DNA of 64,000 nt from Bog-473 sp963828505. GTDB taxonomy: Bacteria; Actinomycetota; Acidimicrobiia; Acidimicrobiales; RAAP-2. The notes under the pieces are model-generated. The model was not told the origin of the DNA, ran no database searches, and saw only the letters and a program-made list of their open reading frames with translations. Below, in pieces: positions 62,674 through 64,000 of this stretch. The position numbers were made by a program, and so were the translations under genes. The stretch covers positions 222,690 through 286,689 of the forward strand of contig CAWHFM010000005.1 in the NCBI GenBank assembly GCA_963828505.1, given 5' to 3'. Each line of letters opens with the position of its first letter. Position 1 is the first letter of the stretch.

Positions 62674-63000
62674 TCACACCGGCGGCCGCGGCGCGTGATC
62701 CGCTCGGGCGCGCACGACCGTCTCGAAATGCTCCACCACCGGGAACGGGTCGTAGAAATGATGCAGGGCGGCCCGCCACTCCCCGTAGGCCGGCGAACCG
62801 CGGAACCCCTCGGTGTGATCCTTCAGGTGTTCCCATTCCACGAGCAGCAGGAAGTGGTTGGGGCGCTCCATGCAGCGTTCGACCCGCAGCGACATGAAAC
62901 CGGGGCTGGCGGCGATGATCGATTTCGCCCGTTCCATGGCCGAGAGGAACTCTTCCTCCCGTCCCGGTAGGACAGGAAGCAGCGCGTGCTCGGTGATCAC
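62674..63000 (-). CDS. small antibiotic biosynthesis monooxygenase (ABM) domain protein
   Basis: A 108-residue dimeric ferredoxin-like protein. LPVLPGREEEFLSAMERAKSII is the first strand and helix, FMSLRVERCMERPNHFLLLVEWE the central strands, and HHFYDPFPVVEHFE the C-terminal strand. It resembles stress-related ABM and EthD/Dabb-type proteins. The GTG at 63000 overlaps the preceding peptidase stop as GTGA, so the pair is coupled. The function is not assignable. Confidence 0.8.
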   Translation of the reverse strand: MITEHALLPVLPGREEEFLSAMERAKSIIAASPGFMSLRVERCMERPNHFLLLVEWEHLKDHTEGFRGSPAYGEWRAALHHFYDPFPVVEHFETVVRARADHAPRPPV

Positions 63001-64000
63001 CGAGCCAGGAGGCGCTCGCGTAGGGCCGGGTCGGTCGCGGCGTCGATGGCCGTCCACGCCAGCGCAACGGCGCCGTCGCGCACGGCGGCGTCCGCGGAGG
63101 CGGTCACGCAGGCTGCCGCGAACTCGCGTTGGTGGTTGACCGCTCCGCCCGTCTCGATCCCGATGAGCGGATGGATGGTGGGAACGGCCAGCGAGACGTT
63201 CGCCATGTCCGTCGAGAACGTGGGCAGCGGCGCACCGGTGTCGTCCGCATCGAAGCGCCGGCCGAGCTGCTCGGCATTGGCACGGTAGGCCGACAGCAAC
63301 TCGGGATCGGGTTCCATATGCGAATAGACGGGCGACAGTTCCTCGTACGACAGCGTGCACCCGGTGGCGAGAGCTCCCGCCTCGAAGCAGGCTTCGACCC
63401 GTGGGCGCAGAGCCGCCAGCCTGTCCATGGTCAGGGACCGCACCATGTAGCGGGCACTGAGCGAGCCCGGGATGACGTTCGCCGCGCCCGGGGACTCCTT
63501 GACCACCCCGTGGACCTGGTCGCCCGGGGGCAGCTGCTGGCGGAGCAGGCCGATCGACACCTGCGCCACGGTGAGCGCGTCCTCCGCGTCAGCCCCCTCC
63601 GACGGTGCCGCCGACACGTGCGCCTCGCGCCCGCGGTAGTGCACGTCGAAGTGCGCCACGGCCAGGCACGTCCCGGTCAGCCGCTCGACCGGCCAGGGGT
63701 GCGCCATCATGGCGGCGTGGACGCCGTGGAAGGCGCCGCGTTGGAGCATCAGCACCTTCCCGCCGCCGCCCTCTTCGGCCGGGGTGCCGAGGACGCGGAC
63801 GGAGATGCCCAGGTCGTCGGCAACGGCGGCCAGTGCGAGGCCCGCCCCACACCGATCGCCGCGATGATGTTGTGCCCGCAGGCGTGGCCCACCTCGGGGA
63901 GGGCGTCGTACTCCGCGACAGACGGCGACGACCAGGTCGCCGTCGCCGGCTCGTGACTCCAGCGCCGTCGGCAGGTCGTAGACACCTTCGGTGACGGCCA
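62997..64000 (-). CDS. M20 family amidohydrolase/peptidase, partial and frameshifted
   Basis: An AbgB/M20D-type zinc amidohydrolase cut by the window edge. From the edge inwards it reads GVYDLPTALESRAGDGDLVVAV, a frameshift at about 63915-63920, AEYDALPEVGHACGHN (zinc ligands), another frameshift at about 63840-63848 in a C-run (plus strand), then LGTPAEEGGGG and an intact frame to 62997 with ANVIPGSLSARYMVRS and THPLIG-like HPLIGIETGG. Family members hydrolyse p-aminobenzoyl-glutamate, N-acyl amino acids or similar amides. Two nearby single-base shifts at the window edge suggest sequencing errors as much as decay. Confidence 0.8.
   Translation of the reverse strand, partial: AVTEGVYDLPTALESRAGDGDLVVAVCRGVRRPPRGGPRLRAQHHRGDRCGAGLALAAVADDLGISVRVLGTPAEEGGGGKVLMLQRGAFHGVHAAMMAHPWPVERLTGTCLAVAHFDVHYRGREAHVSAAPSEGADAEDALTVAQVSIGLLRQQLPPGDQVHGVVKESPGAANVIPGSLSARYMVRSLTMDRLAALRPRVEACFEAGALATGCTLSYEELSPVYSHMEPDPELLSAYRANAEQLGRRFDADDTGAPLPTFSTDMANVSLAVPTIHPLIGIETGGAVNHQREFAAACVTASADAAVRDGAVALAWTAIDAATDPALRERLLAR

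Overview
This 64 kb window is GC-rich actinobacterial DNA. The evidence is the SUF Fe-S gene set with a Rieske ferredoxin and SufU, homodimeric AceE, an E2-lipB-lipA gene order like that of mycobacteria, LCP and CapA envelope proteins, a CtaG-type oxidase assembly protein, split methylmalonyl-CoA mutase and frequent GTG starts with GTGA/ATGA overlaps. An uncultured member of the Acidimicrobiia or a neighbouring class would fit, but no rRNA or other marker settles this. I found no rRNA, tRNA or CRISPR array.

Layout. 0.5-6.4 kb: small-molecule enzymes (epoxide hydrolase, MBL hydrolase, flavin reductase, sugar epimerase family), a membrane-anchored protein and oligopeptidase B. 6.5-15.6 kb: Fe-S cluster assembly split into a rightward part (sufB, a four-cysteine small protein, sufD, Rieske ferredoxin, sufC1) and a leftward part (sufC2-sufS-sufU), with an LCP protein between them. 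15.6-22.9 kb: MBL hydrolase, acyl-CoA dehydrogenase with an alpha/beta hydrolase, a secreted two-repeat protein, thiE with a HhH-GPD protein, and an Rrf2 regulator with a DinB-family fusion. 22.9-30.8 kb: 2-oxoacid dehydrogenase and lipoate block (aceE, rnhA, lpd, E2, and a single gene encoding LipB fused to LipA). 31-35.2 kb: a secreted Ser/Thr-rich protein, an unknown protein, a Tat-exported amine oxidase-like flavoprotein and an SDR.

35.2-55.6 kb is an accessory, visibly less GC-rich and strongly rearranged zone around metH and pduO. It carries glycosyltransferase and membrane-glycan genes, a sulfotransferase-methyltransferase fusion, broken transposase pieces (integrase-like, two N-terminal DDE pieces, a DUF6788-like piece, an IS110 C-terminus), an apparently perfect 1,556-bp direct repeat carrying a rhodanese-ThiF gene, and shrunken copies of neighbouring loci (metH-pduO at 48.5 kb, capA-hydrolase at 52.6 kb). 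A 38-bp copy of the metH 3' end lies 2 kb beyond metH. The zone looks like a surface-glycan island that grew by repeated duplication and deletion.

55.6-64 kb returns to ordinary genes: intact capA, alpha/beta hydrolase, aldo/keto reductase, ctaG, a VOC protein, methylmalonyl-CoA mutase large subunit, a GNAT acetyltransferase, a small monooxygenase-domain protein and an M20 peptidase cut by the window edge.

Several conserved genes (sufD, metH, the secreted protein, the M20 peptidase) are interrupted by single-base frameshifts, often in homopolymers or GC runs. Sequence error must therefore be excluded before any of them is called a pseudogene.
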